From the NCBI RefSeq assembly GCF_004364935.1, contig NZ_SOBT01000008.1, positions 1,119,534-1,183,533 of the forward strand: a DNA stretch of 64,000 bases, given 5' to 3'. The stretch comes from Panacagrimonas perspica (GTDB lineage Bacteria; Pseudomonadota; Gammaproteobacteria; Nevskiales; Nevskiaceae). Positions 55,449-64,000 of this stretch are shown in pieces. The notes below the pieces were generated by a model that ran no database searches, had not been told where the DNA came from, and saw only the letters and a list, made by a program, of their open reading frames with translations. Position numbers and translations under genes: made by a program. Every line of letters begins with the position of its first letter. Positions within the stretch are counted from its first letter, which is position 1.

Positions 55449-55539
55449 CTCGTAGTCCGGACGAAGTCCGGGAGGAGTCTCTCGATGCGCGATCCGGTCG
55501 GCTTCGAAGAGCCCTCCCGGACTTCGTCCGGGCTACGAG
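55449..55539. repeat. REPIN-like inverted repeat, copy 5
   Basis: Arms of 27 bp (55449-55475 and 55513-55539) with one mismatch, of the CGTAG.CCGGACGAAG type, and a 37-nt loop. It follows the terminator directly. Confidence 0.85.
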
Positions 55540-55589
55540 CGGGATGAATCCCCGGCAGAACGTGCAACCGCCGCCGGGCGGTCCCACTG

Positions 55590-57032
55590 ATGGCCGAAAA
55601 AACTTTTTCGATCCTGGACCTCATGAAGACCTATCCGCTGCTCATCGATGGTGAGCTGGTCGTCACCGCCACCACCGACGCCGTCTTCGATCCCGCCACC
55701 GAACAAGTCGTGGGCCATGCCAGTCGCGCCGACGCTGCGCTGATCGATCGTGCCGTCAGCGCTGCGCTGCGCGCGTTTCCGGCCTGGTCGGCTGACACGG
55801 CGCTGCGCCAGCGCACGCTGCGCGCGGCCGCCGTCGTGCTGCGCGAGCACGCCTCGGAGATCAGCCGGCTGATCACGCTCGAGCAGGGCCGTCCGCTGAA
55901 GAACACCGCCGCCGAACCCCTCAATGCCGCTGCGACGCTCGAGCAGTTCGCGGACTACGCGCCGGAGGCCGCCGCGCCGTTCGAGGAAGGCGGCAAGCAG
56001 ATCCGCATCATTCGCAAACCTTTCGGTGTCGTCGCCGCGATCACGCCGTGGAACGTGCCGGTCGGCATCCTGTTCACGAAGATCACGCCGGCGCTGCGAG
56101 CCGGCAACACCGTCGTCGCGAAGCCTTCCGAGCACACGCCGTTGTCCACACTGCGCATAGCCGAACTGCTGCGCGACGTATTCCCGCCCGGTGTGCTCAA
56201 CATCGTCGCCGGCGCTGGTGAGGTCGGCGCCGCCATTGCGCGTGATCCGCGCGTCGGCAAGATCACGTTCACCGGCAGCGTCGCCACCGGTCGTCGCATC
56301 TTCGAAACTGCGGCGCGTGACATCAAGCGCCTGACCTTGGAACTGGGTGGCAACGATGCAGCGATCGTGCTCGACGACGTCGATCCGGAAACCGTCGCCG
56401 AGAAGCTGTTCTGGGTCGCGTTCCGCAACAGCGGCCAGGTCTGCTTCGCCGTGAAACGCCTGTTCGTGCAGCGCGGGGTGTTCGACGCGATCGTCGACGC
56501 CCTCGCCCGCCGTGCCGAGCGTACGCGTGTCGGCAACGGCCTGGAGGCCGATACCGAGCTCGGGCCGCTGACGTCGCGTACGCAGTACGAGCGCGTCGCC
56601 GAACTCGTCGACGATGCCAGGGCGCACGGCGCGCGCATCCATAGTGGCGGTGCGCCGCTCGAAGGGCCGGGCTGGTTCTATCCGCCGACCATCGTCAGCG
56701 GCATCGGACCGGGTTCGCGCCTGGTCGACGAGGAGCAGTTCGGGCCGGCGTTGCCGGTGATTCCGTTCGACGATGTGGAGGAAGCGATCGCGCTGGCCAA
56801 CGCGACGCCGTTCGGTCTCGGCGCGTCGATCTGGACCGGCAATGTCGAGCGCGCGCTGCCGCTGATCGAGCAGCTGGATGCCGGCATGGTGTGGATCAAC
56901 CGCCATGCCGAGGGATCGAAGCAGGCGCCGAAGGGCGGCCACAAGTCGAGTGGTCTGGGTGTCGAGGGAGGTGGCGCGTGGGGGTACGAGCATTACGTGC
57001 AGGTGCAGGTCGTCAGCGTCGCCGCTCCGTAA
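55590..57032 (+). CDS. aldehyde dehydrogenase family protein
   Basis: A 480-residue aldehyde dehydrogenase. Motifs are AITPWNVPVGILFTKITPAL, the cofactor loop FTGSVATGRRIF, the Glu-containing LELGGNDAAIVL and the catalytic Cys in NSGQVCFAVKRL. The group includes enzymes for small acidic or branched aldehydes. A later ATG at 55623 (MKTYPLLIDGE) is an equally good start. It has no visible sigma54 promoter and lies after a terminator and a repeat. In context it may oxidise the aldehyde released when a carbon-sulfur bond is cut oxidatively. Confidence 0.92.
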   Translation: MAEKTFSILDLMKTYPLLIDGELVVTATTDAVFDPATEQVVGHASRADAALIDRAVSAALRAFPAWSADTALRQRTLRAAAVVLREHASEISRLITLEQGRPLKNTAAEPLNAAATLEQFADYAPEAAAPFEEGGKQIRIIRKPFGVVAAITPWNVPVGILFTKITPALRAGNTVVAKPSEHTPLSTLRIAELLRDVFPPGVLNIVAGAGEVGAAIARDPRVGKITFTGSVATGRRIFETAARDIKRLTLELGGNDAAIVLDDVDPETVAEKLFWVAFRNSGQVCFAVKRLFVQRGVFDAIVDALARRAERTRVGNGLEADTELGPLTSRTQYERVAELVDDARAHGARIHSGGAPLEGPGWFYPPTIVSGIGPGSRLVDEEQFGPALPVIPFDDVEEAIALANATPFGLGASIWTGNVERALPLIEQLDAGMVWINRHAEGSKQAPKGGHKSSGLGVEGGGAWGYEHYVQVQVVSVAAP

Positions 57033-57063
57033 CCTGGGTGAACCCAGGGGTTGCGACCCGTCA

Positions 57064-57134
57064 CCGTAGCCCGGACGCAGTCCGGGGTTTTCTTCGAACA
57101 CAGAACGCAATCCCGGACTTCGTCCGGGCTACGG
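57064..57134. repeat. REPIN-like inverted repeat, copy 6
   Basis: Arms at 57064-57086 and 57112-57134 (23 bp, one mismatch), CCGTAGCCCGGACG type, with a 25-nt loop. It lies between convergent genes. Confidence 0.85.
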
Positions 57135-57160
57135 ATTTACGCTGCCGTGGTGACGCCGCC

Positions 57161-57196
57161 GTAGCCCGGGTGAATCCCGGGTTTCACCCGGGCTAC
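57161..57196. repeat. REPIN-like inverted repeat, copy 7
   Basis: Short arms of 14 bp (GTAGCCCGGGTGAA and its complement) with an 8-nt loop. The right arm supplies the stop codon (57193-57195) of the minus-strand LLM gene. Confidence 0.85.
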
Positions 57197-58296
57197 GCCG
57201 CCGCGGCCACGCGCCGGATCTCCTTCTGCCCCTGCGCCGCACGCTGCTGATCCCGCTTGCGCACTTCCTCGCGCACCGCCGAGATGATGTAACGGCCGTA
57301 ATCGACGGCGTCGTACAACGGGTCATACCCGCGGCTCAGGAACGTGGTGACGCCGATGTCGTAGTAGGCGAGCAGCGCAGCGATGATCGTGTCCGGCGTT
57401 CCCACCAGCGACGTGGAGTCGTGGCTGCCCTCGACCGCTGTCGCGGTGCCGAACCACAGCGCCGTGTCGTGACGCTCGCCCTTCTCGGCGACCGCGAGCA
57501 GGCGCTCGGCGCCACCGCTGCGACCGATGCGCGGCGCGACCTTGTAGTTCTTCTCCAGCGTCGCGGCGATGCCGCGCGCCTTCTGCCAGGCCAGCTCCTC
57601 GGTGGCGCCGATGATCAGGCGCACCGACATGCTGACGCGCGGCGCCGGCACGCCCTCGATGTCGGCGAAGGACTTGAGCGTGGCGATGCGCGTCGCGACA
57701 TCGGCCAGCGGCTCGGCCCACAGCGCGTAGAGATCCGCGTACTTCACGGCGATGCGGTAGGCGCCATCCGAGGATCCGCCGACCGAGATCGGCACGTGCG
57801 GCGCCTGATAGGGCCGGATCGGCGACTTCGCGTTCTTCACCTGGAAATACTTGCCGTCGTAGTCGAACGGCTCGTCGGAGGTCCAGGTGCGGCGCACGAT
57901 GTCCAGGTACTCACCGGCGCGCTCGTAGCGCGAGGCTTTGTCGATCTCGGTCTCGCCGTACTCGGGCTCGGCCGCGTAACCGGTGACCGCGTGCAGGCGG
58001 ATGCGGCCCTTCGTCGTCTGGTCCAGCGTCGCGTACGTGCGCGCGGCCCACACCGGCGCCACCAGCGCAGGACGATGCGCGAGCATGAAGCCGAGCTTCT
58101 CGGTCTGCGCCGCCGCGTAGGCCGCGAGGATGATCGGATCACCGCCGCCGTTGGCGATCAGCACGCGATCGAAGTCCGCCTGTTCGTGGGCGCGCGCGAG
58201 ATCGCGCAGGTAATCGAGATCGATCGTCGCGCCATAGGCGGCGCGCGGCGCGAGCTGGTTGCGGGGGAACAGTCCACCGACGAATTCGACTGGCAT
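57193..58296 (-). CDS. SsuD-like LLM flavin-dependent monooxygenase
   Basis: A 367-residue FMNH2-dependent monooxygenase of the alkanesulfonate monooxygenase group. SsuD-like blocks are LARAHEQADFDRVLI, LGFMLAHRPALVAPVWAART, ATLDQTTKGRIRLHAVTG, PHVPISVGGSSDGA and VGTPDTIIAALLAYYDIGV. Such enzymes open a carbon-sulfur bond with O2 and release sulfite and an aldehyde. The start at 58296 follows GGAG. A near-perfect sigma54 promoter lies 38-52 nt upstream. Reduced FMN would have to come from a separate reductase, possibly one of the two nitroreductase-fold proteins. Confidence 0.88.
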   Translation of the reverse strand: MPVEFVGGLFPRNQLAPRAAYGATIDLDYLRDLARAHEQADFDRVLIANGGGDPIILAAYAAAQTEKLGFMLAHRPALVAPVWAARTYATLDQTTKGRIRLHAVTGYAAEPEYGETEIDKASRYERAGEYLDIVRRTWTSDEPFDYDGKYFQVKNAKSPIRPYQAPHVPISVGGSSDGAYRIAVKYADLYALWAEPLADVATRIATLKSFADIEGVPAPRVSMSVRLIIGATEELAWQKARGIAATLEKNYKVAPRIGRSGGAERLLAVAEKGERHDTALWFGTATAVEGSHDSTSLVGTPDTIIAALLAYYDIGVTTFLSRGYDPLYDAVDYGRYIISAVREEVRKRDQQRAAQGQKEIRRVAAAA

Positions 58297-60332
58297 TGCG
58301 GGCTCCGGAAATGAGGTCTGGTGGTGTCGTATGGCAAGGCATGTGCCATGGCGTGGCGACGAGCGAAAATCGTTGTGCGCCCTTCCCTTGCGCGAGATCG
58401 GCTGCTGAATGACGAGGTCTGCGCGTGTTGTGCTTCCAGCAGATCGGCTGGCGTGCTGCGCGCTTTCGCGCATCGGGGCGGACGTGCCATCCACGAACGC
58501 TCCACCTGCATCGGGGCCTCGTCCTCCGTGCTATCCGGAAGAAACCCATCGGCCTGCCGGCTCCACAAGCGGTGATACGCGCCACGTCGCGCGATCAGCT
58601 CCGCATGCGAGCCGTCCTCGACGATGCGCCCACGATCGAACACGAGAATCCGGTCCAGGTGTGCGATCGTCGACAGCCGGTGCGCGACGACGATCACCGT
58701 CTTGCCGCGCATCGCATGGTCGAGCGTCTCCTGGATCGCCTTCTCGGTGATCGAGTCGAGCGCCGACGTCGCCTCGTCGAGAATCAGCACCGGCGCGTTC
58801 TTCAGGATCACGCGCGCGATCACCAGGCGCTGCCGCTGGCCGCCGGAGAGCTTGACGCCGCGCTCGCCGACCATCGCGTCATAGCCGCGATCCATCTGCG
58901 AGATGAACTCGTGCGCATGGGCGCGACGAGCCGCGTCGATCACTTCGTCCGCGTCGGCATCGATGCGGCCGTAGCGGATGTTCTCGCGCAGGCTGCGGTG
59001 AAACAGATTGGGTTCCTGCGGGATCAGGCCGATCTGCGCGTGCAACGACTTCTGCGACATGCGGCGGATGTCGAGGCCATCGATCAGCACCGCCCCGCCG
59101 CGCACGTCGAACAGGCGCAGGATCAGGTTCACGAACGTCGACTTGCCCGATCCCGACACGCCGACGAGCCCGACGCGCTGGCCAGCTGCGATGCTGACAC
59201 TGAGGTTTTCGAACACCGGCCGCTCGCGGCCGTAGCCGAAGTCGACGTCGCGGAACTCGATCCGGCCGCCCAGGATCGGCCACGACTGCGCGTCCGGGGC
59301 ATCCACGATCTCGTGCGGCCGCACGATGGCGCCGACGGCATTGGCGATGTTGCCGACGTGCTCGAAGAAGTCGAGAAAGCGACGGCTCAGGTTGCGCGCC
59401 TCGTTGATGATCAGCAGCGACAGGCTGATCGCCATGACGAACTCCGGCAGCCCGATACGGTCCTGCGCCCACAGATGCAGCGCGTAGATCAGCGTGCCAC
59501 TCTTGAGCACCGCCGCGGCCGAGAACTGGAACCAGCGCACGCGCTCCGAGTAGCGCAGCGAACGTTGCACGGCGATGCGCTCGTGCTCCTGGCAACGCTG
59601 CAGGTAGGCACGCTCGTGCTCCATGCGCGCGAACAGCCGCACGCTGGCGATGTTGGTCACCGAGTCGACGATCACGCCAGTGGTGTCGCTGCGCGCCGCA
59701 GACGACAACAGCGCATGGGGCCGACAGCGCATCGCCAGCCAGAACGAGATCGCGATGAACCCGATGCCCCACAGGCCGACCCACAGTGCGAGACCCGGAT
59801 CGGCACGGACGAACAGCAGCACCATCGAGACCGAGAACACGATCACGATCGGCCAGAACTCCAGGATCACCGACCACGCGGTCTGCATCACGCCCATTGC
59901 GGCTTCGTTGACGCGATGGGCGAGCGAGCCGGCGAACGCATCGCTGAAGTAGCGGTGCGAGTGGTGCTGCAGGTGATGGAACAGCGCGCGGGTGACGCTC
60001 TGCCGCTGCCGTGGGCCGATACGCCACTGGATCGATCCGGTGAGCCGTCCGAACACGACCTCGGCCGCGGCGAAGCCGATGAACAGCAGGATCGGACCAC
60101 GCAGCGCTTCGAGCACCGCCTGCGAAGGCTGCTGCGCCACCGAGATCGCCTTGACGATCAGGCTCAGCGCGTACGGGATCAGGATGCCGCAGGTCGCACT
60201 GACGGCCTCGAGCGCCAGCATCGCCAGGTACCAGCCGCGGTAATGCGCCAGCGAATACAGCATGAAGCGGAACGTCGTCGCGGGCAGGCGCGGGATTTCC
60301 GCCGCCCGCGGCGGCAGGGAGCCTCCGTCCAT
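58158..60332 (-). CDS. ABC exporter half-transporter with abnormal C-terminal extension
   Basis: A permease-ATPase fusion. Membrane helices cover about residues 20-300 (FRFMLYSLAHYRGWYLAMLA onwards), then the ATPase follows: Walker A GVSGSGKST, signature LSGGQRQRLVIARVIL, Walker B LILDEATSALDS. The start at 60332 (MDGGSLPPRAAEIPRL) is preferred; the longer frame reads through the next gene's region. Homology should end near RLWSRQADGFLPD, yet the frame stays open for about 115 more low-complexity residues, through the LLM promoter and into the LLM coding region (overlap of 139 nt). A lost stop or frameshift near 58570 is likely. Confidence 0.82.
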   Translation of the reverse strand: MDGGSLPPRAAEIPRLPATTFRFMLYSLAHYRGWYLAMLALEAVSATCGILIPYALSLIVKAISVAQQPSQAVLEALRGPILLFIGFAAAEVVFGRLTGSIQWRIGPRQRQSVTRALFHHLQHHSHRYFSDAFAGSLAHRVNEAAMGVMQTAWSVILEFWPIVIVFSVSMVLLFVRADPGLALWVGLWGIGFIAISFWLAMRCRPHALLSSAARSDTTGVIVDSVTNIASVRLFARMEHERAYLQRCQEHERIAVQRSLRYSERVRWFQFSAAAVLKSGTLIYALHLWAQDRIGLPEFVMAISLSLLIINEARNLSRRFLDFFEHVGNIANAVGAIVRPHEIVDAPDAQSWPILGGRIEFRDVDFGYGRERPVFENLSVSIAAGQRVGLVGVSGSGKSTFVNLILRLFDVRGGAVLIDGLDIRRMSQKSLHAQIGLIPQEPNLFHRSLRENIRYGRIDADADEVIDAARRAHAHEFISQMDRGYDAMVGERGVKLSGGQRQRLVIARVILKNAPVLILDEATSALDSITEKAIQETLDHAMRGKTVIVVAHRLSTIAHLDRILVFDRGRIVEDGSHAELIARRGAYHRLWSRQADGFLPDSTEDEAPMQVERSWMARPPRCAKARSTPADLLEAQHAQTSSFSSRSRAREGRTTIFARRHAMAHALPYDTTRPHFRSPQCQSNSSVDCSPATSSRRAPPMARRSISITCAISRAPTNRRTSIAC
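58334..58348 (-). promoter_or_regulatory. candidate sigma54 promoter of the SsuD-like gene
   Basis: Minus strand TGGCACATGCCTTGC: TGGCAC at -24 and exact TTGC at -12 with GG-N10-GC spacing. It is the best of the seven sigma54 candidates and lies inside the nominal 3' end of the ABC exporter frame. Confidence 0.78.
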
Positions 60333-60384
60333 GCTCAGCCCCGCCGCGTCGTGCGGCGCAGCGCGCACCGATGAGCGGACCGCA

Positions 60385-62226
60385 TCAGGATGCCGCCCGC
60401 AGCGGCTGCGGCGGCGCGCGCGATGCGCGCAACAGGCTCGGCGAGTCGTGCACGAGAGTTCGGGTGTAGAGATTGGCCGGGCGGTCGAGCACGGCGTCCG
60501 CTGCTCCGGCCTCGACGATGCGACCCTCGCGCAGCACGACGATGCGATCCGCCACCGCACGCACGACGCCGAGGTTGTGCGTGACGAACAGGATCGCCAG
60601 GCCCTCGCGCTGCAGCTGGCCCAGCAGTTCCAGCACGGTCGCCTGCACCGACACGTCGAGCGCGGACGTGACCTCGTCGCAGATCAGCACGCGCGGCTCG
60701 CAGATCAGCGCGCGGGCGATGGCGACGCGCTGGCGCTCGCCGCCCGAAAGATCTCCCGGGTACAGCGCCAGCGTCTCGGGCGGCAATGCCACGCGTTGGA
60801 GCGCAAGGACGGCGCGGCGCAGTCCTTCCGCGCGATCCACGTCGAAGAAGTGATGCACCGCGTCGCCGATGATGCGGCCGACCGTCTTGCGCGGATTGAG
60901 CGCGCGGTAAGGGTTCTGGAACACGTACTGGATCTGGCGGCGCAGCGCGGCGTCGCGCTCGCGTGCATTCAGAGGCAGATCCTGTCCCTCGTAGCGGACT
61001 TGCCCCTGCGCATGATCGCCCAGGCCGGCCAGCGCACGCGCGAGCGTGGTCTTGCCCGAACCGGATTCGCCGACCAGCGCGAGGCACTCCCCCGCCTGCA
61101 GCGAAAATGAAACCCCGAACAGCACCTGGCGCGGACCGTAGGCGGCGTCGATGCCGTCGACTTCCAGCAGTGCGGGCACGGCGTCGCGTACCGGCGTCGG
61201 CACGGCAGCGGCGACCGCCCTGCCCGCACCCCTGCGCGTCAGCGGATGCCAGCAGGCGACCTGCTGGCCGTCCCCGGACGGACTCAGCGCCGGCGCGCGC
61301 TCGGTGCACGTCGTGCTGCGCTGGCGGCATCGCGGCGCGAACGCGCAGCCCTGGGGTCGCGCCTGCGGCGCCGGCGCCAGACCCGGGATCGGGCGCAGCG
61401 ACGTGCGCAACGCAACGTCGGGAATCGCGCCCAGCAGGCCTTCGCTGTACGGGTGCGCAGGGGCATCGAACAGCGCGTCGCGGCTCGCGGCTTCCACGAT
61501 GCGGCCGGCGTACAGCACGATGACGCGATCGGCCAGATGCCGGACCACTGCGAGATCGTGCGAGACATAGACGGCAGCGACGCCGTGGCTGCGGCACAAC
61601 GCAGAGATCGTCTCCAGGATCTTGGCCTGCGTCGTGACGTCGAGCGCCGTGGTGGGCTCGTCGAGCACGATCAGCGTCGGCCGCAGCATGAACGCCAGCG
61701 CCAGCAGCACGCGCTGCTGCTGGCCACCGGACAGCTCGTGCGGGAAGCGCCGCAGGAACGCGTCGTCTGACGGCAGGCCGACGTCGCGCAAGGTCTGCGC
61801 GATGCGATCCGCACGCGCCGCGCGAACCAGCGCAGGCTCGTGCACGACCAGCGTCTCGTGCAGCTGCGTGCCGATGCGCAGCACCGGGCTCAGCGCCATT
61901 GCCGGATCCTGCGGCACGTAGCTGACGCGACGTCCGCGCCAGCGCGCGAGCTCCGCTGCCGGCAGCGCGAGCAGGTCGGTGCCGTCGATCCAGACGCTGC
62001 CGCCGACGATGCGTGCACCCGCTCGCGCGTGCGCCAGCAGCGCCGACGCGATCGTCGTCTTGCCCGAGCCCGATTCGCCGACGAGTCCGACGACCTCCCC
62101 GGCCGCGACCGAGAAATGGATGTCGGAGACCACGTCGCTGCCGTCGCGCAGTTCGACGCGCAGTCCCTCGACGCGCAGCACGGCCTTCGCGGTGACCGGA
62201 TCGCGGGATGGCAGCGCGCTCATCAT
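60385..62226 (-). CDS. fused double-ATPase subunit of a peptide/glutathione-type ABC importer
   Basis: A 613-residue protein with two complete ABC ATPase domains. The first has GESGSGKTT and LSGGQQQRVLLALAF with LIVLDEPTTALDV; the second has GESGSGKTT and LSGGERQRVAIARAL with LICDEVTSALDV. A Cys-rich CAFAPRCRQRSTTC segment, typical of the oligopeptide/nickel group, lies between them. The length and fused layout match GsiA (glutathione import) and YejF. Its ATG overlaps the permease stop by four bases (ATGA at 62223-62226). A sulfur-containing peptide such as glutathione is a reasonable but unproven substrate. Confidence 0.9.
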   Translation of the reverse strand: MMSALPSRDPVTAKAVLRVEGLRVELRDGSDVVSDIHFSVAAGEVVGLVGESGSGKTTIASALLAHARAGARIVGGSVWIDGTDLLALPAAELARWRGRRVSYVPQDPAMALSPVLRIGTQLHETLVVHEPALVRAARADRIAQTLRDVGLPSDDAFLRRFPHELSGGQQQRVLLALAFMLRPTLIVLDEPTTALDVTTQAKILETISALCRSHGVAAVYVSHDLAVVRHLADRVIVLYAGRIVEAASRDALFDAPAHPYSEGLLGAIPDVALRTSLRPIPGLAPAPQARPQGCAFAPRCRQRSTTCTERAPALSPSGDGQQVACWHPLTRRGAGRAVAAAVPTPVRDAVPALLEVDGIDAAYGPRQVLFGVSFSLQAGECLALVGESGSGKTTLARALAGLGDHAQGQVRYEGQDLPLNARERDAALRRQIQYVFQNPYRALNPRKTVGRIIGDAVHHFFDVDRAEGLRRAVLALQRVALPPETLALYPGDLSGGERQRVAIARALICEPRVLICDEVTSALDVSVQATVLELLGQLQREGLAILFVTHNLGVVRAVADRIVVLREGRIVEAGAADAVLDRPANLYTRTLVHDSPSLLRASRAPPQPLRAAS

Positions 62227-63074
62227 CGGTCCTCGATCCGCGCCGCCAGGCGCCCCACGCCCTCGGCCAGCAGGTTGGTCCCCAGCGCGAGCAGCGCGAT
62301 CAGCAGCACCGGCACGAGCACCGCCCAGGGCTGGATCTGCAGGCCCATGCTGTTCTCGTTGACCATCAGGCCCCAGTCGGCCGCCGGCGGCGCGATGCCG
62401 TAGCCCAGGTAGCTCAGGCCGGACAGGATGCCGACGGCCCACGACAGCATCGTGCCCAGGTGCACGAGCAGCGGCGTCAGCAGGTTCGGCAGGATCTCGC
62501 CGACCAGGATGCGCCAGCGCGCGAAGCCGAGCATCTCCGCGGCCTCCACGAACTCGCGGCTCGCCAGTCCCACCGTCAGGCCGCGCACGAGGCGCACGAC
62601 GCCGGGAATGAAGGCGACCGATGCGACCAGCACGATCAGCCACGGCTCTCGTCCGAGCATCGACACCACGAGCAGCACGAGGATCAGGTTGGGAAACGCG
62701 AGCAGCACGTCGGCCCACCAGACGATCACCGGGTCGAGCACGCGTCTCGAATACCCGGCGACCAGGCCCAGTGCCGTGCCGACCACCAGCGCGATGCCGG
62801 CCGTGGCCAGCGACATCCACACCAGCGAAGCACCGCCGGCCAGCACGCGCGACACCACGTCGTGACCGATGTAGTCGTAGCCCAGCAGCGCATCGCGCTG
62901 CGGTGCGCCGTAGATGCCGCCGAGCAGCGCCTGCGGATCCTGCGGCGTCAGCCACGGACCGACCAGCGCGAACAGCAGCACGACCACCGTCGTCGCCAGA
63001 CCCAGGCGCACCTGCCACTCGCGCAACGCCTTGCCCAGTCCGACGGTCGCGCGTCGCACGCTGGCCGAGCTCAT
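62223..63074 (-). CDS. DppC/GsiD-type ABC importer permease
   Basis: A 283-residue inner-membrane permease with about six helices. The family block is DYIGHDVVSRVLAGGASLVW, and the EAA-type loop contains EFVEAAEMLGFARWRILVGE. It pairs with the DppB/GsiC-type permease at the right edge. It overlaps both neighbours by four bases (ATGA at 63071-63074 and 62223-62226), so the genes are translationally coupled. The open frame runs further upstream but that is the hydrolase gene. Confidence 0.92.
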   Translation of the reverse strand: MSSASVRRATVGLGKALREWQVRLGLATTVVVLLFALVGPWLTPQDPQALLGGIYGAPQRDALLGYDYIGHDVVSRVLAGGASLVWMSLATAGIALVVGTALGLVAGYSRRVLDPVIVWWADVLLAFPNLILVLLVVSMLGREPWLIVLVASVAFIPGVVRLVRGLTVGLASREFVEAAEMLGFARWRILVGEILPNLLTPLLVHLGTMLSWAVGILSGLSYLGYGIAPPAADWGLMVNENSMGLQIQPWAVLVPVLLIALLALGTNLLAEGVGRLAARIEDR

Positions 63075-63832
63075 CGCGCGGCTCCGAGCGTGGCGGCAAA
63101 CAGGTCCTGCAGCCGTTTCCAATGCAGCTCCGTGGCGGCCGCGCTGTACTCCGGCTTGTCGCTGACCGCGAAGCCGTGGAGCGCGTCGTGGTGGTCCGAC
63201 GTGAACGCGACGCCGGCCGACGTCAGCGCCGCTTCGAGCTGCGCGATGCGCTCGTCCGGCATCGACTTGTCCTGCCTGGCGTAGCCCAGCACCAGGCGTG
63301 CACGGATCGCGGAGGCGCGCAGATGCGGACCGTCCGCATCGTCGCTGGCCAGCCGCCCGCCGTGGAACGAGGCCGCGGCGACGACGCGATCCGGGAAGTC
63401 CGCCGCGGTACGCAACGCGATGGCGCCACTCATGCAGTAGCCGACGATGCCGATCGCCCCACCCCGCACTTCCGGCTGATGGTCGAGCCAGTCCAGCAGC
63501 GCAACGTGATCGCGATGCGTGCCGTCGGTGCTCACGCTCTCGCGCAGCTTGCCTAGCTGTGCGCGCTGCGCCTCGTCGTGCAGCGACAGCGAGGGATCGA
63601 TGTCGGTGATGCGCAGCGCGCGGTGATACAGGTTGGGCAGCAACACCGCGTGGCCGAGTGCCGCGAGCCGGCGGGCCGTTTCCTCGAACGCCGGCCGCAC
63701 GCCCTTGATGTCGGTGTGGACGATGACGGCTGGCCACGGCCCGGCGCCCAGCGGATGCAGCCACCAGCCGTCGATGACGCCGTCGGCGGACGCGATATCG
63801 ACAGGACGGATGACGACGGGAGTGTTCGACAT
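63071..63832 (-). CDS. dienelactone hydrolase family protein
   Basis: A 253-residue cytoplasmic alpha/beta hydrolase. The catalytic Cys is in GYCMSGAIAL, the Asp in ARQDKSM and the His in ALHGFAVSD, the usual dienelactone hydrolase triad. No signal peptide is present, unlike the Tat-exported family member at 49360. It is placed between two permease genes of an ABC importer, 13 nt after one and overlapping the next by four bases. This suggests it acts on the imported compound, for example as an ester or thioester hydrolase. Confidence 0.9.
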   Translation of the reverse strand: MSNTPVVIRPVDIASADGVIDGWWLHPLGAGPWPAVIVHTDIKGVRPAFEETARRLAALGHAVLLPNLYHRALRITDIDPSLSLHDEAQRAQLGKLRESVSTDGTHRDHVALLDWLDHQPEVRGGAIGIVGYCMSGAIALRTAADFPDRVVAAASFHGGRLASDDADGPHLRASAIRARLVLGYARQDKSMPDERIAQLEAALTSAGVAFTSDHHDALHGFAVSDKPEYSAAATELHWKRLQDLFAATLGAAR

Positions 63833-63845
63833 GGAATCGATTTAT

Positions 63846-64000
63846 TCAGGAATGGGTTTTCACGAGCCGCGCGTTCTGCGCGTCGCGGAATACGCGTCGC
63901 GTGCGCCGCACGTTCAGGCGCACGCCGCCCGCGGTGCGAAGGCGCGGGGTCAGCAATACGGTGAGCAGGTCGGCGACCAGGTTGATGGCCACGACGCCCG
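63846..64000 (-). CDS. DppB/GsiC-type ABC importer permease, C-terminus only
   Basis: The last 50 or so residues of a permease, ending at TGA 63846-63848. VVAINLVADLLTVLLTPRLR is the conserved C-terminal end of DppB/GsiC-type permeases, here followed by an unusual basic tail (VRRTRRVFRDAQNARLVKTH). The rest of the gene lies beyond the right edge. It precedes the hydrolase by 13 nt and completes the importer with the GsiD-like and GsiA-like subunits. Confidence 0.8.
   Translation of the reverse strand, partial: GVVAINLVADLLTVLLTPRLRTAGGVRLNVRRTRRVFRDAQNARLVKTHS

Overview
The window is about 64 kb of GC-rich, densely coding bacterial chromosome. Several features point to a gammaproteobacterium of the Xanthomonadales/Nevskiales/Steroidobacterales type: a tonB-exbB-exbD-exbD operon, FNR/ANR-type boxes, a DUF349 protein, and palindromic GTAGCCCGG repeats. 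This placement is an inference from gene content, not a tree. I saw no rRNA, tRNA, CRISPR array, insertion sequence or phage gene.

Region A (1-12.5 kb) looks like a low-oxygen/stress island. Phosphoketolase and acetate kinase form an acetyl-phosphate route. A three-gene operon follows: HDAC-like deacetylase, PatZ-like lysine acetyltransferase, and an MgtC/DUF4010 membrane protein. A small zinc-finger protein, an L,D-transpeptidase with a TraR/DksA-like N-terminus, a cardiolipin synthase and a universal stress protein complete the island. Five FNR/ANR-like boxes (TTGAY-N4-RTCAA) lie 57-64 nt upstream of the start codons of the five leading genes.

Region B (12.7-39.7 kb) is a catabolic region for a hydrophobic, probably alicyclic or steroid/terpenoid-like compound. 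A seven-gene operon (thiolase-like, DUF35, class III CoA transferase, aldehyde dehydrogenase, GMC oxidoreductase, cytochrome P450, Baeyer-Villiger monooxygenase) starts next to a divergent LysR gene that shares a palindromic operator, and ends at a 19-bp hairpin. A fatty acid desaturase, an SDR, an acyl-CoA dehydrogenase, an acyl-CoA ligase, an LLM oxidoreductase, a DUF1329 protein and three AraC-type regulators surround it. A DUF349 protein sits between the two halves.

Region C (39.8-64 kb) reads as a sulfur-scavenging gene set. It holds a TonB energising operon, three DszB-like (sulfinate desulfinase family) paralogs without signal peptides, an SfnR-type sigma54 activator with no receiver domain, an SsuD-like LLM monooxygenase, two nitroreductase-family flavoproteins, an MFS carrier, two ABC exporter half-molecules, an aldehyde dehydrogenase, two dienelactone hydrolases and a GsiABCD-like peptide/glutathione importer. 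Seven candidate sigma54 promoters (-24/-12, GG-N10-GC) lie upstream of tonB, the three dszB-like genes, the RutE-like nitroreductase, the MFS gene and the LLM monooxygenase. I infer one sigma54/SfnR-type regulon for uptake and oxidative desulfurisation of an unknown organosulfur compound. Seven REPIN-like inverted repeats occur only between 45 and 57 kb, and two of them supply the stop codon of a neighbouring gene.
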